Under the pieces are notes generated by a model, which worked only from the letters and a program-made list of their open reading frames with translations, was not told where the DNA came from and searched no databases. Shown here one piece after another: positions 9,117-18,639 of a DNA stretch of 41,048 bases; the stretch's first letter is position 1, and every line of letters begins with the position of its first letter. Location: the NCBI RefSeq assembly GCF_000428725.1, contig NZ_AUAM01000040.1, forward strand, positions 1 to 41,048. Reading direction: 5' to 3'. The translations under genes were made by a program, and so were the position numbers. This DNA is from Psychromonas aquimarina ATCC BAA-1526. GTDB lineage: Bacteria; Pseudomonadota; Gammaproteobacteria; Enterobacterales; Psychromonadaceae.

Positions 9117-9767
9117 ATGCTGGAAAGACAGGTATACACAAACGACCTGGAGCGTAAGACCATTTACTGTGGGGCGCAGTTTGACAGTAAAAAAAAGGTC
9201 ACTGCTCCGGCTGGTTTTCAGGCCGATAAATATAAAAAACGGGCGAAAAAAATAGAGTGGGAACATGTGGTGTCGGCGGAGAACTTCGGGCGCACCTTTA
9301 GCGAATGGCGTCAGGGCAATGCTCAGTGCGTGAGCCGCAAGGGGAATTCATTCAAAGGGCGCAGATGCGCAGAAAAAGTGAATGCTGAATACCAGCTTAT
9401 GCAGGCTGATATGTATAATTTGTTTCCTGCGATCGGCGCAGTTAATGCCAGCCGCAGTAATTACAACTTTGTAATGCTCGCGGGCAAGGAAAGCAGCTTC
9501 GGCTCCTGTGCCATGAAGATAGCCGCTAAAAAAGCTGAGCCGCCGCAGTCGGCACGGGGGCAGATAGCCAGAACTTACCTGTATATGGCAAGTGCCTACC
9601 CGCGTTATAAAATGAGTAAACAGCAGTATAAATTGATGACTGCCTGGCATCAGCAGTATCCGGTCAGTAACTGGGAGTGTCTGCGGGCGAAGAGAATTGC
9701 CCGGCTGCAGGGTAATCTGAATCAGGTGTTGATTAAAAGCTGCGGTGAAGCGGGTTACAGCATTTAA
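9117..9767 (+). CDS. endA: Endonuclease I (periplasmic/secreted DNase, EndA/Vvn family)
   Basis: The family cuts DNA non-specifically through a beta-beta-alpha-metal site. Visible here are IEWEHVVSAENFGR (the Glu-His pair; His is the general base), DMYNLFPAIGAVNASRSNY (usual form DMHNL; the metal-binding Asn is kept) and FGSCAMKIAAKKAEPPQSARGQIARTYLYM, all aligning with E. coli EndA, plus many Cys for disulfides. From ATG 9117 the protein has 216 residues and no signal peptide. One is encoded just upstream from 9024, so the full protein is probably 247 residues and exported. If translation really starts at 9117 the nuclease would stay in the cytoplasm, which is unlikely to be tolerated. Confidence 0.9.
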   Translation: MLERQVYTNDLERKTIYCGAQFDSKKKVTAPAGFQADKYKKRAKKIEWEHVVSAENFGRTFSEWRQGNAQCVSRKGNSFKGRRCAEKVNAEYQLMQADMYNLFPAIGAVNASRSNYNFVMLAGKESSFGSCAMKIAAKKAEPPQSARGQIARTYLYMASAYPRYKMSKQQYKLMTAWHQQYPVSNWECLRAKRIARLQGNLNQVLIKSCGEAGYSI

Positions 9768-9782
9768 CTAGCTAGATCATTA

Positions 9783-10574
9783 TCAGGTCAGAATAATTTC
9801 ACGGACAAAGCGGCTGCCGAAATAAGCAAGTGTTAACACGGAAGAGCCGACAATGGTGATGTAGACAACAAAACGCCCGCGCCAGCCTTTAGTGTAGTGC
9901 CCCCATAATATGACCGCATAAATAACCCAGGCTATCAGGGTGAAAACCGCTTTATGCGCTTTTCCCTGGGCAAACATATCTTCAAGAAAAATAAAGCCGG
10001 TCAGCAGGGTGCAGGTTAATAAAATAAAACCGATAAAAATAAACTGAAACAGGCTTTTTTCCAGGGTCATTAACGGCGGCATATTGATCTGCGTTAATGG
10101 TGATTTGTGGTTTTTCAGGCGGTAATCAATATATGCCAGCTGTATGGCCAGCAGACTGGCAATGCTTAATATCGAATAAGCTAACAAGGCAAATATGATA
10201 TGCGATCCCACCTGCGGGTGTGTTTCCAGGTGGGTAATAAAATGGCTGGGCAGATAAACAACGGCGGCGAAATTTATTACAGTAAAAGCGTAAACCACCG
10301 GCAGCAGTACGCCGGTATTTAGGCGTTTGCTGGCAAAAGTAGAAAGTGCTGAGATGATAAAAGTGACCAGAGAGAGCACATTCAACATAGGCAGGTTCTG
10401 CCCGTCGACTAGAATAATATGCTGATACAGCCAGACGGCATGGCTTGATAAAGCAATGGTAATAGGGATTAACTGCCAGACAGGCTGAGATTTATTAGGT
10501 GAGAACAGCTGTCTAACTGCAGCCGCACCTGCAGCAATGTAAAAAAAACTGCTAATTAACGCAAAATAATCCAT
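9783..10574 (-). CDS. ypjD: YpjD/CcsA-related inner-membrane protein
   Basis: The 263-residue protein, the same length as E. coli YpjD, has about eight membrane helices and belongs to the cytochrome c assembly (CcsA/CcmC) superfamily. The conserved HPQVGSHIIFALLAYS (about residues 138-153) and GKAHKAVFTLIAWVIYAVILWGHY blocks carry the His residues that bind haem in true CcsA proteins. The function of YpjD itself is uncertain; an older name is CorE, from cobalt-resistance work that also named corB. It is divergent from ffh, as in E. coli. Confidence 0.87.
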   Translation of the reverse strand: MDYFALISSFFYIAAGAAAVRQLFSPNKSQPVWQLIPITIALSSHAVWLYQHIILVDGQNLPMLNVLSLVTFIISALSTFASKRLNTGVLLPVVYAFTVINFAAVVYLPSHFITHLETHPQVGSHIIFALLAYSILSIASLLAIQLAYIDYRLKNHKSPLTQINMPPLMTLEKSLFQFIFIGFILLTCTLLTGFIFLEDMFAQGKAHKAVFTLIAWVIYAVILWGHYTKGWRGRFVVYITIVGSSVLTLAYFGSRFVREIILT

Positions 10575-10697
10575 ATCAGCCCACTAATTACTTTTTAATA
10601 GACCTGATTATACGCGCAGCTTTGCCCTTAAAACAGTTTTTATCTGCTTTATTAAGCCGATCAGAAGTTAATACTATTTTGAATATCGATAAATGCG

Positions 10698-10703
10698 TAT
10701 AAT
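10698..10703 (+). promoter_or_regulatory. Likely -10 box for ffh
   Basis: A perfect TATAAT lies 31 bp upstream of the ffh ATG. The -35 is poor (TTTTGA at 10677-10682 with a 15-bp spacer, or TATTTT with 17), so the call rests on the -10 and its position. Confidence 0.5.
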
Positions 10704-10734
10704 CGAGTTAATTTATTAGTAACGAGATCTGAAC

Positions 10735-12156
10735 ATGTTTGAGAATTTAACCGATCGATTGTCGAAAACCCTAAAAAACATTAGTGGCAAAGGGCGTTTA
10801 ACCGAAGACAATATTAAAGATACCTTACGCGAAGTACGCATGGCTTTATTAGAAGCTGATGTGGCCTTGCCTGTAGTTCGTGACTTTATAAAAGCCATAA
10901 AAAAACGTGCTGTCGGCCAGGAAGTAGCTAAAAGCTTAAGCCCGGGCCAGGCATTTATTAAAATTGTTCAAAATGAACTTGAACTGGCAATGGGTGAGGT
11001 TAATGAATCATTAAACCTTGCGACGCAGCCGCCGGCTGTTCTGTTAATGGCGGGTTTACAAGGTGCGGGTAAAACCACCTCTGTAGCAAAATTAGCGCGT
11101 TTATTAAAAACTAAAGAAAAGAAAAGTGTTTTAGTGGTGAGTGCCGACGTTTACCGTCCGGCCGCTATTAAACAGCTGGAAACCCTTGCCGGTGAAGTAG
11201 ATGTTGAATTCTTCCCGAGTGATATTACACAAAATCCTATTGATATAGCGAATGCCGCTATTGATCATGCTAGAAAGCAGTTTATTGATGTCGTTATGGT
11301 CGATACTGCAGGCCGTTTACACGTAGACGGCGAAATGATGGATGAGATTAAAGAGCTGCATAAGGCGATTGATCCGGTAGAGACTCTGTTTGTGGTTGAT
11401 GCCATGACAGGTCAGGATGCGGCTAATACTGCAAAAGCATTTAATGAAGCCCTGCCTTTAACCGGTATCATCTTAACCAAAGCGGATGGTGATGCCCGTG
11501 GTGGTGCGGCGCTTTCTATTCGTCATATTACCGGCAAACCGGTTAAATTTATCGGTATGGGTGAGAAGGTTGATGCCTTAGAACCTTTCTACCCGGATCG
11601 TATTGCCTCCCGTATCTTAGGTATGGGTGATGTTCTTTCTTTAATCGAAGAGCTTGAAACCAAAGTTGATAAAAAGAAAGCAGAAAAATTAGCGAAAAAA
11701 GTTCAGAAAGGTAAAGGTTTTGATCTGGAAGACTTCCGTGACCAGCTTGTACAGATGAAAAGTATGGGCGGCATGGCCGGCATGATGGATAAACTGCCGG
11801 GTATGGGGCAGGTGCCGGATGCTGTAAAGAGTCAGGTTAACGATAAAAGTACCGCTCAGATGGAAGCGATTATTAACTCTATGAATAAAAAAGAGCGCGC
11901 TAAGCCGGAGATTATTAAGGGGTCGCGTAAGCGCCGTATTGCAGCTGGTTCAGGTACGCAAATTCAGGATGTTAATAAACTGCTTAAACAGTTTACCCAG
12001 ATGCAGAAAATGATGAAGAAAATGTCCGGTAAAGGCGGCATGCGTAAAATGATGAGCGGTATGCAGGGTATGCTGCCGCCTGGAATGGGCGGCGGTGCCG
12101 GCGGCATGGGCGGTATGGGAATGCCTCCTGGTCTGGGCGGATTTAGAAAAAAATAA
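10735..12156 (+). CDS. ffh: Signal recognition particle protein Ffh (SRP54)
   Basis: Ffh binds 4.5S RNA and signal sequences of nascent membrane proteins, and delivers the ribosome to FtsY. The N domain (1-95) is followed by a GTPase domain with P-loop GLQGAGKTT (107-115), DTAGR (190-194) and TKAD (248-251). The methionine-rich M domain (330-473) contains the RNA-binding SGSRKRRIA-like segment (here KGSRKRRIAAGSG) and ends in Met/Gly-rich repeats. The length of 473 is slightly longer than E. coli (453) because of that Gly/Met tail. It is transcribed alone and closed by its own terminator. Confidence 0.98.
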   Translation: MFENLTDRLSKTLKNISGKGRLTEDNIKDTLREVRMALLEADVALPVVRDFIKAIKKRAVGQEVAKSLSPGQAFIKIVQNELELAMGEVNESLNLATQPPAVLLMAGLQGAGKTTSVAKLARLLKTKEKKSVLVVSADVYRPAAIKQLETLAGEVDVEFFPSDITQNPIDIANAAIDHARKQFIDVVMVDTAGRLHVDGEMMDEIKELHKAIDPVETLFVVDAMTGQDAANTAKAFNEALPLTGIILTKADGDARGGAALSIRHITGKPVKFIGMGEKVDALEPFYPDRIASRILGMGDVLSLIEELETKVDKKKAEKLAKKVQKGKGFDLEDFRDQLVQMKSMGGMAGMMDKLPGMGQVPDAVKSQVNDKSTAQMEAIINSMNKKERAKPEIIKGSRKRRIAAGSGTQIQDVNKLLKQFTQMQKMMKKMSGKGGMRKMMSGMQGMLPPGMGGGAGGMGGMGMPPGLGGFRKK

Positions 12157-12183
12157 GACTTTTCTAGAAAACTTATAAGTTTA

Positions 12184-12219
12184 AAGCCCAGGTTAGAGCG
12201 TCTCTAACCTGGGCTTTTT
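12184..12219 (+). terminator. Terminator of ffh
   Basis: A 13-bp perfect stem (AGCCCAGGTTAGA / TCTAACCTGGGCT) with a short loop, followed by TTTTT, 28 bp after the ffh stop. Confidence 0.95.
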
Positions 12220-12350
12220 GCTGTAGGGCGTAAATATCTGCGTGCCTTTCAATGACTCAATAAGTGCTTGGCTCTTCTTATTTTTCTTATGTATCTCCAC
12301 TGTTTTTACTGGAATAAACTGCACTAAATTTGAGCAAAGTGTGATTTTGA

Positions 12351-12378
12351 TTGTTCTTTTTTTGAATAAGGGTATAAT
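12351..12378 (+). promoter_or_regulatory. Promoter of the rpsP operon
   Basis: -35 TTGTTC (12351-12356), 16-bp spacer, -10 TATAAT (12373-12378). The start site would be near 12385, giving a leader of about 65 bases before rpsP. No other gene lies between this site and the ffh terminator. Confidence 0.75.
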
Positions 12379-12451
12379 TTTGCGGCTTTCTACAAAAGCA
12401 AGTGGTCAGAAACCTCTGACTTTCGACGTTTAATAATAAATAGAGGACGAT

Positions 12452-12700
12452 ATGGTAACTATTCGTTTAGCTCGTGGTGGCGCTAAAAAACGCCCATTCT
12501 ACCAAGTGGTAGTAACTGATAGCCGTAACGCACGTGACGGCCGTTTCCTTGAAAAAGTAGGTTTCTTTAACCCTACTGCACAAGGTAAAGCAGAAAAATT
12601 ACGTTTAGATACAGATCGCATCAACCATTGGGTTGGTCTTGGCGCACAGCTAAGTGATCGTGTTGCTAAATTAGTAAAAGATAACGCTGTAGCTGCTTAA
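12452..12700 (+). CDS. rpsP: 30S ribosomal protein S16
   Basis: The 82-residue protein begins [21 protein letters not shown] and continues with [19 protein letters not shown], the S16 signature. It is the first gene of rpsP-rimM-trmD-rplS, with a strong site AGAGGACG ahead of the ATG. Spacing to rimM is 24 bp. Confidence 0.99.
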   Translation: MVTIRLARGGAKKRPFYQVVVTDSRNARDGRFLEKVGFFNPTAQGKAEKLRLDTDRINHWVGLGAQLSDRVAKLVKDNAVAA

Positions 12701-12724
12701 TTGCAGTCAGGTGAGGAGAATTAG

Positions 12725-13252
12725 GTGAGCGAAAAAGCAGAGCCGATTGTAATGGGTAAATTTGGTGCAGTATACGGCATCAAAGGCTGGTTAAAAGTCC
12801 ACTCCTACACCGATAATGCTGAAAGCATTTTTGAATATAAGCCGTTGTTAATGAAATCAAAAGGGCAGCTTCAAGAGGTTAATATAACTGACTGGAAACG
12901 CCACAGTAATGGTTTTGTTGCAAAAATAGCAGGATTTGATGTCAGAGAAGAAGCGCAGGCCTTAGTTGGTTTGGAGCTGTTCGTTGACCCGGATAAACTT
13001 CCAGAACTGGAAGAAGACTTCTATTGGCGTGATTTGATCGGGTGTCAGGTTAACACTGACAAAGGTTATGATCTCGGTGTTGTCACCGATATGATGGAAA
13101 CAGGCTCTAAAGATGTGCTTGTTGTAAAAGCCAACTCGAATGATGCTTTTGGACAAAAAGAACGGTTAATTCCGTTTATTGAAGAGCAAGTAATTTCTAA
13201 TGTAGATATTACGGGCAAATTAATTACAGTTAATTGGGAACCTGATTTCTGA
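12725..13252 (+). CDS. rimM: Ribosome maturation factor RimM
   Basis: RimM helps assemble the head of the 30S subunit by binding S19. The 175-residue protein has the N-terminal beta-barrel ([29 protein letters not shown]) and a C-terminal PRC barrel with [12 protein letters not shown] and [12 protein letters not shown]. The start is GTG 12725, preceded by AGGAG. The next gene begins 16 bp after its stop. Confidence 0.98.
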   Translation: MSEKAEPIVMGKFGAVYGIKGWLKVHSYTDNAESIFEYKPLLMKSKGQLQEVNITDWKRHSNGFVAKIAGFDVREEAQALVGLELFVDPDKLPELEEDFYWRDLIGCQVNTDKGYDLGVVTDMMETGSKDVLVVKANSNDAFGQKERLIPFIEEQVISNVDITGKLITVNWEPDF

Positions 13253-13271
13253 TTACCCTGGGAGAAAAGTG

Positions 13272-14018
13272 ATGTGGATAGGGGTTGTAAGCCTCTTCCC
13301 GGATATGTTTCGGGCCATTAGCGAGAATGGGGTAACAGGTCGAGCAATTAAAAATAATCTGCTTTCGATTCAATGCTGGAATCCGCGTGATTTCACTTTG
13401 GATAAGCATAGAACGGTTGATGATCGTCCCTATGGCGGCGGTCCTGGTATGCTGATGATGGTGCAGCCCTTACGGGATGCGATTATTGCAGCAAAACAGG
13501 CAGCTAAAGAAGCAGGACATGAGGCAAAGGTGATCTACCTTTCTCCTCAAGGACAGCGTTTAGACCATTGCGGTGCGCAGTCATTATCAGGCTCTGAAGC
13601 TTTGATTCTGGTTGCAGGGCGCTATGAAGGTATAGACGAACGGGTAATAGAAAGCCTGGTTGACGAAGAATGGTCAGTCGGTGATTATGTTTTAAGCGGC
13701 GGCGAACTGCCGGCCATGATCCTTATTGATGCTGTGGTACGTTTTGTACCGGGTGTTTTAGGTCATGTGTTATCAGCCGAGCAGGACTCCTTTGCGGATG
13801 GTCTGCTGGACTGCCCGCACTATACACGTCCTGAGGTGTTAGACGGAAAACAAGTGCCGAGTGTGTTATTGAGCGGTGATCATGAAAAAATTCGCCTTTG
13901 GCGGTTAAAACAGTCACTGCAGCGCACGATACAAAGAAGGCCCGATTTATTAAACAACCTAGCTCTGACTGACGAGCAAGTTAAAATACTTGCTGCTCTG
14001 GAAAGTGACTCCAACTAA
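13272..14018 (+). CDS. trmD: tRNA (guanine37-N1)-methyltransferase
   Basis: TrmD methylates G37 next to the anticodon with S-adenosylmethionine, preventing +1 frameshifts. This is a trefoil-knot (SPOUT) enzyme; the cofactor loop is visible as [20 protein letters not shown] and [18 protein letters not shown], and [11 protein letters not shown] and [11 protein letters not shown] are family signatures. I place the start at ATG 13272 (248 residues), which matches the MWIG start of relatives and has GGGAG seven bases upstream. A GTG one codon earlier is also open. Confidence 0.98.
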   Translation: MWIGVVSLFPDMFRAISENGVTGRAIKNNLLSIQCWNPRDFTLDKHRTVDDRPYGGGPGMLMMVQPLRDAIIAAKQAAKEAGHEAKVIYLSPQGQRLDHCGAQSLSGSEALILVAGRYEGIDERVIESLVDEEWSVGDYVLSGGELPAMILIDAVVRFVPGVLGHVLSAEQDSFADGLLDCPHYTRPEVLDGKQVPSVLLSGDHEKIRLWRLKQSLQRTIQRRPDLLNNLALTDEQVKILAALESDSN

Positions 14019-14059
14019 CCAGCGATGTTATTGGTTAACTAGGCTAAAAAGGTATTAAA

Positions 14060-14410
14060 ATGAGCAATATTATACAAGCAATTGAAAATGAACAGCTACG
14101 TACGGATATCCCTAAATTTTCACAGGGTGACACTGTAGTCGTACGTGTTCGCGTAAAAGAAGGTGAAAAAGAGCGTCTTCAGGCATTTGAAGGTGTTGTA
14201 ATCGCTAAGCGTAACCGTGGTTTACACTCTGCATTCACAGTTCGTAAAATCTCGAACGGTGAAGGTGTTGAGCGTGTTTTCCAAACTCACAGCCCACTTG
14301 TAGGAAGCGTTGAAGTTAAACGTCGCGGTCTGGTTCGCCAAGCTAAACTATACTACTTACGTGAACTTACTGGTAAAGCTGCTCGTATTAAAGAGAAGCT
14401 TGGTAAGTAA
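14060..14410 (+). CDS. rplS: 50S ribosomal protein L19
   Basis: The 116-residue protein carries the L19 signature [13 protein letters not shown] followed by [21 protein letters not shown]. It is the last gene of the rpsP operon, 41 bp after trmD. Confidence 0.99.
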   Translation: MSNIIQAIENEQLRTDIPKFSQGDTVVVRVRVKEGEKERLQAFEGVVIAKRNRGLHSAFTVRKISNGEGVERVFQTHSPLVGSVEVKRRGLVRQAKLYYLRELTGKAARIKEKLGK

Positions 14411-14516
14411 TAAACAGCCCCTTAATTCAATTATCCTCTCTTAGGCTGATTGAATGCTGGTAAGTTGTTAAATTGCTGGGCAGTTTATAACCGTTTTTAC
14501 GGTTGTCGACTGCTTT

Positions 14517-14546
14517 AAAAGGCCTGCAGACTGCGGGCCTTTTTTA
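14517..14546 (+). terminator. Terminator of the rpsP operon
   Basis: Hairpin AAAAGGCC-T-GCAG / CTGC-G-GGCC followed by TTTTTT, about 105 bp after the rplS stop. A smaller stem AACCG / CGGTT lies just before it near 14489-14504. The next start codon (14563) is only 16 bases beyond the T-run. Confidence 0.9.
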
Positions 14547-14562
14547 TAGGTAAACAATAATA

Positions 14563-14934
14563 ATGCGCAAAATCGTTATTCGTTATCTGCTCATAACCTG
14601 CGGCTGCCTAAGCACTATTATCGGCCTGATCGGTATTATTGTGCCTCTCCTGCCGACAACTCCTTTTCTTATTCTGGCATTAGCCTGTTTTGCCCGCAGT
14701 TCTCCCTGTTTTCATCAGTCTCTGTTAAATGCACCTTATCTGGGAGTGATATTAAATGACTGGGAAAAAGAAAAAAAGATAGATAAAAAACGCAAGAGAA
14801 GCATCTATGTAATTGTGCTTGGTGCCTTTTTTATCTCTATCCTTGCTGTGCATCCCTCTTTTTTACTGCAGCTGTTACTGCTGTTAATTATGTGTATTGT
14901 GCTGTTTTTTATCCGCTCAATCGATGAAAAATAA
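14563..14934 (+). CDS. DUF454 (YbaN-like) small inner-membrane protein
   Basis: The 123-residue protein has an N-terminal helix (about residues 6-30) joined to the DUF454 signature PLLPTTPFLILALACFARSSP, a short polar loop with WEKEKKIDKKRKR, and two more helices (about 82-118). The function of DUF454 is not known. The gene starts right after the rplS terminator and lacks an obvious promoter or strong ribosome binding site, so it may rely on read-through. Its end meets the convergent sensor kinase gene 10 bp away. Confidence 0.85.
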   Translation: MRKIVIRYLLITCGCLSTIIGLIGIIVPLLPTTPFLILALACFARSSPCFHQSLLNAPYLGVILNDWEKEKKIDKKRKRSIYVIVLGAFFISILAVHPSFLLQLLLLLIMCIVLFFIRSIDEK

Positions 14935-14944
14935 TCCTGCCAAC

Positions 14945-16882
14945 TTACCAGGTTGGTGAATCTTTATGGGCGATAACAGATGTACGCTCACTTTCAATAT
15001 GCGGATTAAATATCGGCAGAGTGATTATAAAGCGCGTGAATTGATCGGGCTGCGACTCAATCTCTATCGTTCCGTGATGACGTTTGATTATTTGCGAACT
15101 AATGGTTAGGCCTATGCCTAAACCAAAATTTCCCTCTCTTTTGGTGGTGTAATTAAGCTCGAAAATTTTTGTTAAAATATGCTCAGGAATACCCGGCCCG
15201 TTATCTTCTATGATCACCTGTACACTCGGGGCTTCGTCATAGGGCTGGTATAAGGTTGATATTTTAAGTGTGCCTTTGCCTTCGGTTGCGTCAATCGCGT
15301 TAGATATTATATTGGTCCATACCTGCTCTAATGCAATCGGATGACATTCAACATCCGGGAGCTGCTGGTACTCTTTAATAACCTGGTAGTGTTTGAGTTT
15401 ATTTTCAAAAATAATCAGCGTTTCTTCTAATCCGTCGTGAATATTAACCGTTGAAGATTGTTCGCTGTCCTGGCCGGCATAATGTTTTAAACTTTTTACC
15501 AAACCGGCGATGCGCACGGCACAGGCGTTACTGTTTCTTAAAATGGTACCGGCCTGGTGAAACTTATCTAACAGGTCGACCGTTTCTTTTAAGCTGAGAT
15601 AGTTATCCACGGGAATAGTCTTTCCGTCAAGATTCATATTGACCATTTTTTTGGCGAGCTGCTTATCTTTAATGGTGCCCTGCAGTACTTTAGTACGTTT
15701 GCGGATTTCTGATGTAGAAAGCGGGGTAACGGTTAATCCTGCCTGCAGTGTTTTTTGTGCCAGCAGTGAGAAATCACTTTCGCTGTTGCTGCTAAGCAGG
15801 GTGGAAATAAGGGTAGTTAAGGTATCAGAGCCTCGTAGAATGGCTGCAACCGGATTATTAAGCTCATGTGCAACCCCGGCAACCAGCTGGCCTAATACCA
15901 CCATTTTTTCGCTTTCAATCAGCTGATTGTAGGCAATATCTAAGGAGTGCAGGGTTTCCTGCAGCGCCAGCTCGGTGGAAATACTATGCTGCAGGCGGCG
16001 GTTAAAATTACGCAGAAGCAGGTTGGTAAAAGGAGCAAGCAGTGCGGAATTGGACTGCATTATCTGTGAAAAGATAGCATTATCAACTTTTAATACTTCC
16101 GTATCTGTTAAGGTGATACCGGTGCTGAATGCGCATTCCTCGGTCAGAAATGACATGCCTCCCACCATAGTACCTTCCTGCATAATGGTAATATCCTGCG
16201 TTTCCCCCTGGGCATTACGCTTTTTAAGCAGTACTTCGCCTTTGGTAATAAACCACAGAAAACGGTTTTTTTCACCTTCGCGAGTCAGTATATGGTTGGC
16301 GCTGTAAGAGCGGCGCACTTTATGTTCATCATTTTTTTCAAGGATTTTATGCAGTGATTTAATTACTAAGTTTGACAGCTCGGAATCTGAATACAGTGAA
16401 TAATCAAGAAATCTGTCCTGAAAATTAGATGGGGCAGACTGCTCCGGTTTATGAAGCAGGCGGGTTTTATCCACAATGCTGCTTTGTTTCTGTTCATGTT
16501 GATTATTTATCTTATAAGCACTCATCTCGCGCTGAATAATATGAGTCAGCTCTTTTGCCTGATAAGGAAGCTGCAGAAACTGATCAATACGCCCCTGGTT
16601 AATGCAGTCGCTCAGCTCTGTTACGCTGGCATCGGCCGCATAAATAATTTTACGCATTAAGCTGCAGTGAGACTGCCTGCACAGAATAACAGCACTACCC
16701 TCTTCGAGTTTGAGTGCACAGAGTATTAAAGCAATTTTCTGCCTGTTTTGTATGATAAGCCGTTCGGCCTGGTGAATATTAGCCGCTTCTATTAATGTCA
16801 GGCGGGCACTTAAAGGCAGAAGATCCTGTTTGATCTGCGCAAGGCGCTGCTGATTACTATCAACACATAACATGGTTAACAT
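14945..16882 (-). CDS. Sensor histidine kinase with degenerate receiver and cyclic-nucleotide-binding-like domains
   Basis: This is a cytoplasmic protein of 645 residues with no membrane helix. Residues 1-115 look like a response-regulator receiver, but the phosphorylated Asp is Ala56 (ILCALKL), the switch Thr is Ala82 and the conserved Lys is Leu105 (FLQLPY), so it should not accept phosphate. Residues 165-290 form a cNMP-binding fold (LTREGEKNRFLWFITKGEVLL; EGTMVGGMSFL). A linker helix leads to the HisKA helix GVAHELNNPVAAI, with phospho-His at about 338. Roughly 100 extra residues then separate it from VRIAGLVKSLKHYA. The ATPase domain is intact (NIISNAIDA; DNGPGIP; GLGIGLTIS). No response regulator gene is adjacent, so its partner is unknown. 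Confidence 0.85.
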   Translation of the reverse strand: MLTMLCVDSNQQRLAQIKQDLLPLSARLTLIEAANIHQAERLIIQNRQKIALILCALKLEEGSAVILCRQSHCSLMRKIIYAADASVTELSDCINQGRIDQFLQLPYQAKELTHIIQREMSAYKINNQHEQKQSSIVDKTRLLHKPEQSAPSNFQDRFLDYSLYSDSELSNLVIKSLHKILEKNDEHKVRRSYSANHILTREGEKNRFLWFITKGEVLLKKRNAQGETQDITIMQEGTMVGGMSFLTEECAFSTGITLTDTEVLKVDNAIFSQIMQSNSALLAPFTNLLLRNFNRRLQHSISTELALQETLHSLDIAYNQLIESEKMVVLGQLVAGVAHELNNPVAAILRGSDTLTTLISTLLSSNSESDFSLLAQKTLQAGLTVTPLSTSEIRKRTKVLQGTIKDKQLAKKMVNMNLDGKTIPVDNYLSLKETVDLLDKFHQAGTILRNSNACAVRIAGLVKSLKHYAGQDSEQSSTVNIHDGLEETLIIFENKLKHYQVIKEYQQLPDVECHPIALEQVWTNIISNAIDATEGKGTLKISTLYQPYDEAPSVQVIIEDNGPGIPEHILTKIFELNYTTKREGNFGLGIGLTISSQIIKRHHGTIEIESQPDQFTRFIITLPIFNPHIESERTSVIAHKDSPTW

Positions 16883-17154
16883 AAATAGGGCTCCTGAAAG
16901 ATAAAGGCGCTTAATTAATAAGCCTAAAACAGTATAAGCAGGAGGTGTTTATTTGTAAGCCTCTGTTTTTTCTTCTTATGATCTGCAGCGGATCTTTTTT
17001 CAAGATGCTGTCCGGCTGCGCTTAAGCCGCCTGCAGTAAAGGTCTGCGCCTGCTCAGGTTTTATAAAATAGCAAATGATTGAAAATGAGATTTTGATATG
17101 ATTATGCTAATCTTACCCGCTGCTTCATTTAAAACTTATATTAAGAGAGACTAC

Positions 17155-18585
17155 ATGAAAATAACATTACCAGAATATGCAAATGCCCAGGTCTTAGTTG
17201 TCGGCGATGTGATGTTAGATCGATATTGGCATGGTCCTACAGGCAGAATTTCTCCTGAAGCGCCTGTTCCTGTTGTTAAAGTTGAACAGATTGAAGAACG
17301 TCCCGGCGGTGCCGCCAATGTTGCATTAAATGTGGCCGCTCTTGGCGGTAAGGTTAACTTAATTGGTTTAGTCGGTGACGATGAACCTGCGGCCGCTTTA
17401 CGTAAAAGCCTGCAGTCGGTACATGTAAATACAGATTTTGTTACTATTGATAACTTTCCTACGATTACCAAATTACGTGTATTAAGCCGTCATCAGCAGT
17501 TATTACGTTTAGATTTTGAAGAAGGTTTTCATGATGTAAACAGCGCGCCTATTTTAGAAAAAATGCAGACGCTGCTGGTTAATAATAATGATGTTGTTAT
17601 TTTATCTGACTACAATAAAGGCTCATTAGCTGACGTGCAGAGCATGATTCAGCTTGCTAAAAAAGCCAATGCAAAAGTATTAGTAGATCCGAAAGGCTCT
17701 GATTTTGAAAAATACCGTGGTGCGACGCTGCTGACTCCGAATTTATCGGAATTTGAAGCGGTAGTGGGTACCTGCAGGAGTGATCAGGAAATCGTTGAAC
17801 GCGGTCTGGCAATTATTAAAGAATTTGATCTTGAAGCGTTACTGGTTACCCGCAGTGAGCACGGTATGACTCTGCTGCGTGAAGGTGCCGCACCCTTCCA
17901 TCTACCGACACAGGCACAGGAAGTTTATGATGTAACGGGTGCCGGTGATACGGTTATCTCAGTACTGGCATCTTCATTAGCGGCCGGCAGTTCATTTGAA
18001 CATGCATGTACATTAGCGAATGCGGCCGCTGGTGTGGTTGTCGGCAAAATCGGTACATCAACGGTTAATACCATTGAACTGGCGAATGCGGTTTACAGCC
18101 AGCAGGAGATTGGTTTCGGTGTACTTTCTGAAGAGCAGTTAAAACTGGCTGTTAAGCTTGCCCAGCATCGTGGTGAAAAAGTAGTAATGACTAACGGCTG
18201 CTTTGATATTTTACATGCAGGTCATGTTTCTTATTTAAATACAGCTAGAGAGCAGGGAGATCGCTTAATCCTTGCTGTAAACAGTGATGAGTCGGTACGC
18301 GGCCTGAAAGGTGAAGGCCGACCGGTTAACCCGGTGGATCGCCGTATGGCAGTCCTTGCCGGCTTAGGTGCTGTTGACTGGGTTATCGAATTCAGTGAAG
18401 AAACACCACAGCGTTTGATTTCTGAAATACTGCCGGATCTTTTAGTGAAAGGCGGTGATTATAAACCTGAAGAGATTGCCGGCGGCAGTGAGGTGGTTGC
18501 TAACGGCGGTGAAGTCCGTGTGCTGCAGTTTGAAGAGGGCTGCTCAACCACTGAAATAATTAAAACCATCCGTAATGAAGCTTAA
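17155..18585 (+). CDS. hldE: Bifunctional heptose-7-phosphate kinase / heptose-1-phosphate adenylyltransferase
   Basis: HldE makes ADP-heptose for the lipopolysaccharide inner core. Residues 1-320 are a PfkB-type kinase with [20 protein letters not shown] and the catalytic DVTGAGDT (Asp265). Residues 345-476 are a nucleotidyltransferase with [16 protein letters not shown] (HAGH at 354-357) and [12 protein letters not shown] place the start at ATG 17155 (476 residues; E. coli 477), which gives the family start MKITLPEY and has AAGAGAGA upstream. An in-frame ATG at 17098 would add 19 residues with no counterpart. Confidence 0.97.
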   Translation: MKITLPEYANAQVLVVGDVMLDRYWHGPTGRISPEAPVPVVKVEQIEERPGGAANVALNVAALGGKVNLIGLVGDDEPAAALRKSLQSVHVNTDFVTIDNFPTITKLRVLSRHQQLLRLDFEEGFHDVNSAPILEKMQTLLVNNNDVVILSDYNKGSLADVQSMIQLAKKANAKVLVDPKGSDFEKYRGATLLTPNLSEFEAVVGTCRSDQEIVERGLAIIKEFDLEALLVTRSEHGMTLLREGAAPFHLPTQAQEVYDVTGAGDTVISVLASSLAAGSSFEHACTLANAAAGVVVGKIGTSTVNTIELANAVYSQQEIGFGVLSEEQLKLAVKLAQHRGEKVVMTNGCFDILHAGHVSYLNTAREQGDRLILAVNSDESVRGLKGEGRPVNPVDRRMAVLAGLGAVDWVIEFSEETPQRLISEILPDLLVKGGDYKPEEIAGGSEVVANGGEVRVLQFEEGCSTTEIIKTIRNEA

Positions 18586-18601
18586 TAAGCGCCTGCAAAA
18601 C

Positions 18602-18632
18602 AAAAAGAGAGGTTAAAAACCTCTCTTTTTTT
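18602..18632. terminator. Terminator after hldE
   Basis: Inverted repeat AAAAAGAGAGGTT / AACCTCTCTTTTTTT with a short A loop, just after hldE. Its A-run side lets it also end the convergent nitroreductase transcript. Confidence 0.93.
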
Positions 18633-18639
18633 ATCACTG

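Noticed and set aside
12242-12433. Open frame of 63 residues upstream of rpsP
   Set aside because: It starts with GTG without a ribosome binding site and contains the rpsP promoter; no recognisable protein.
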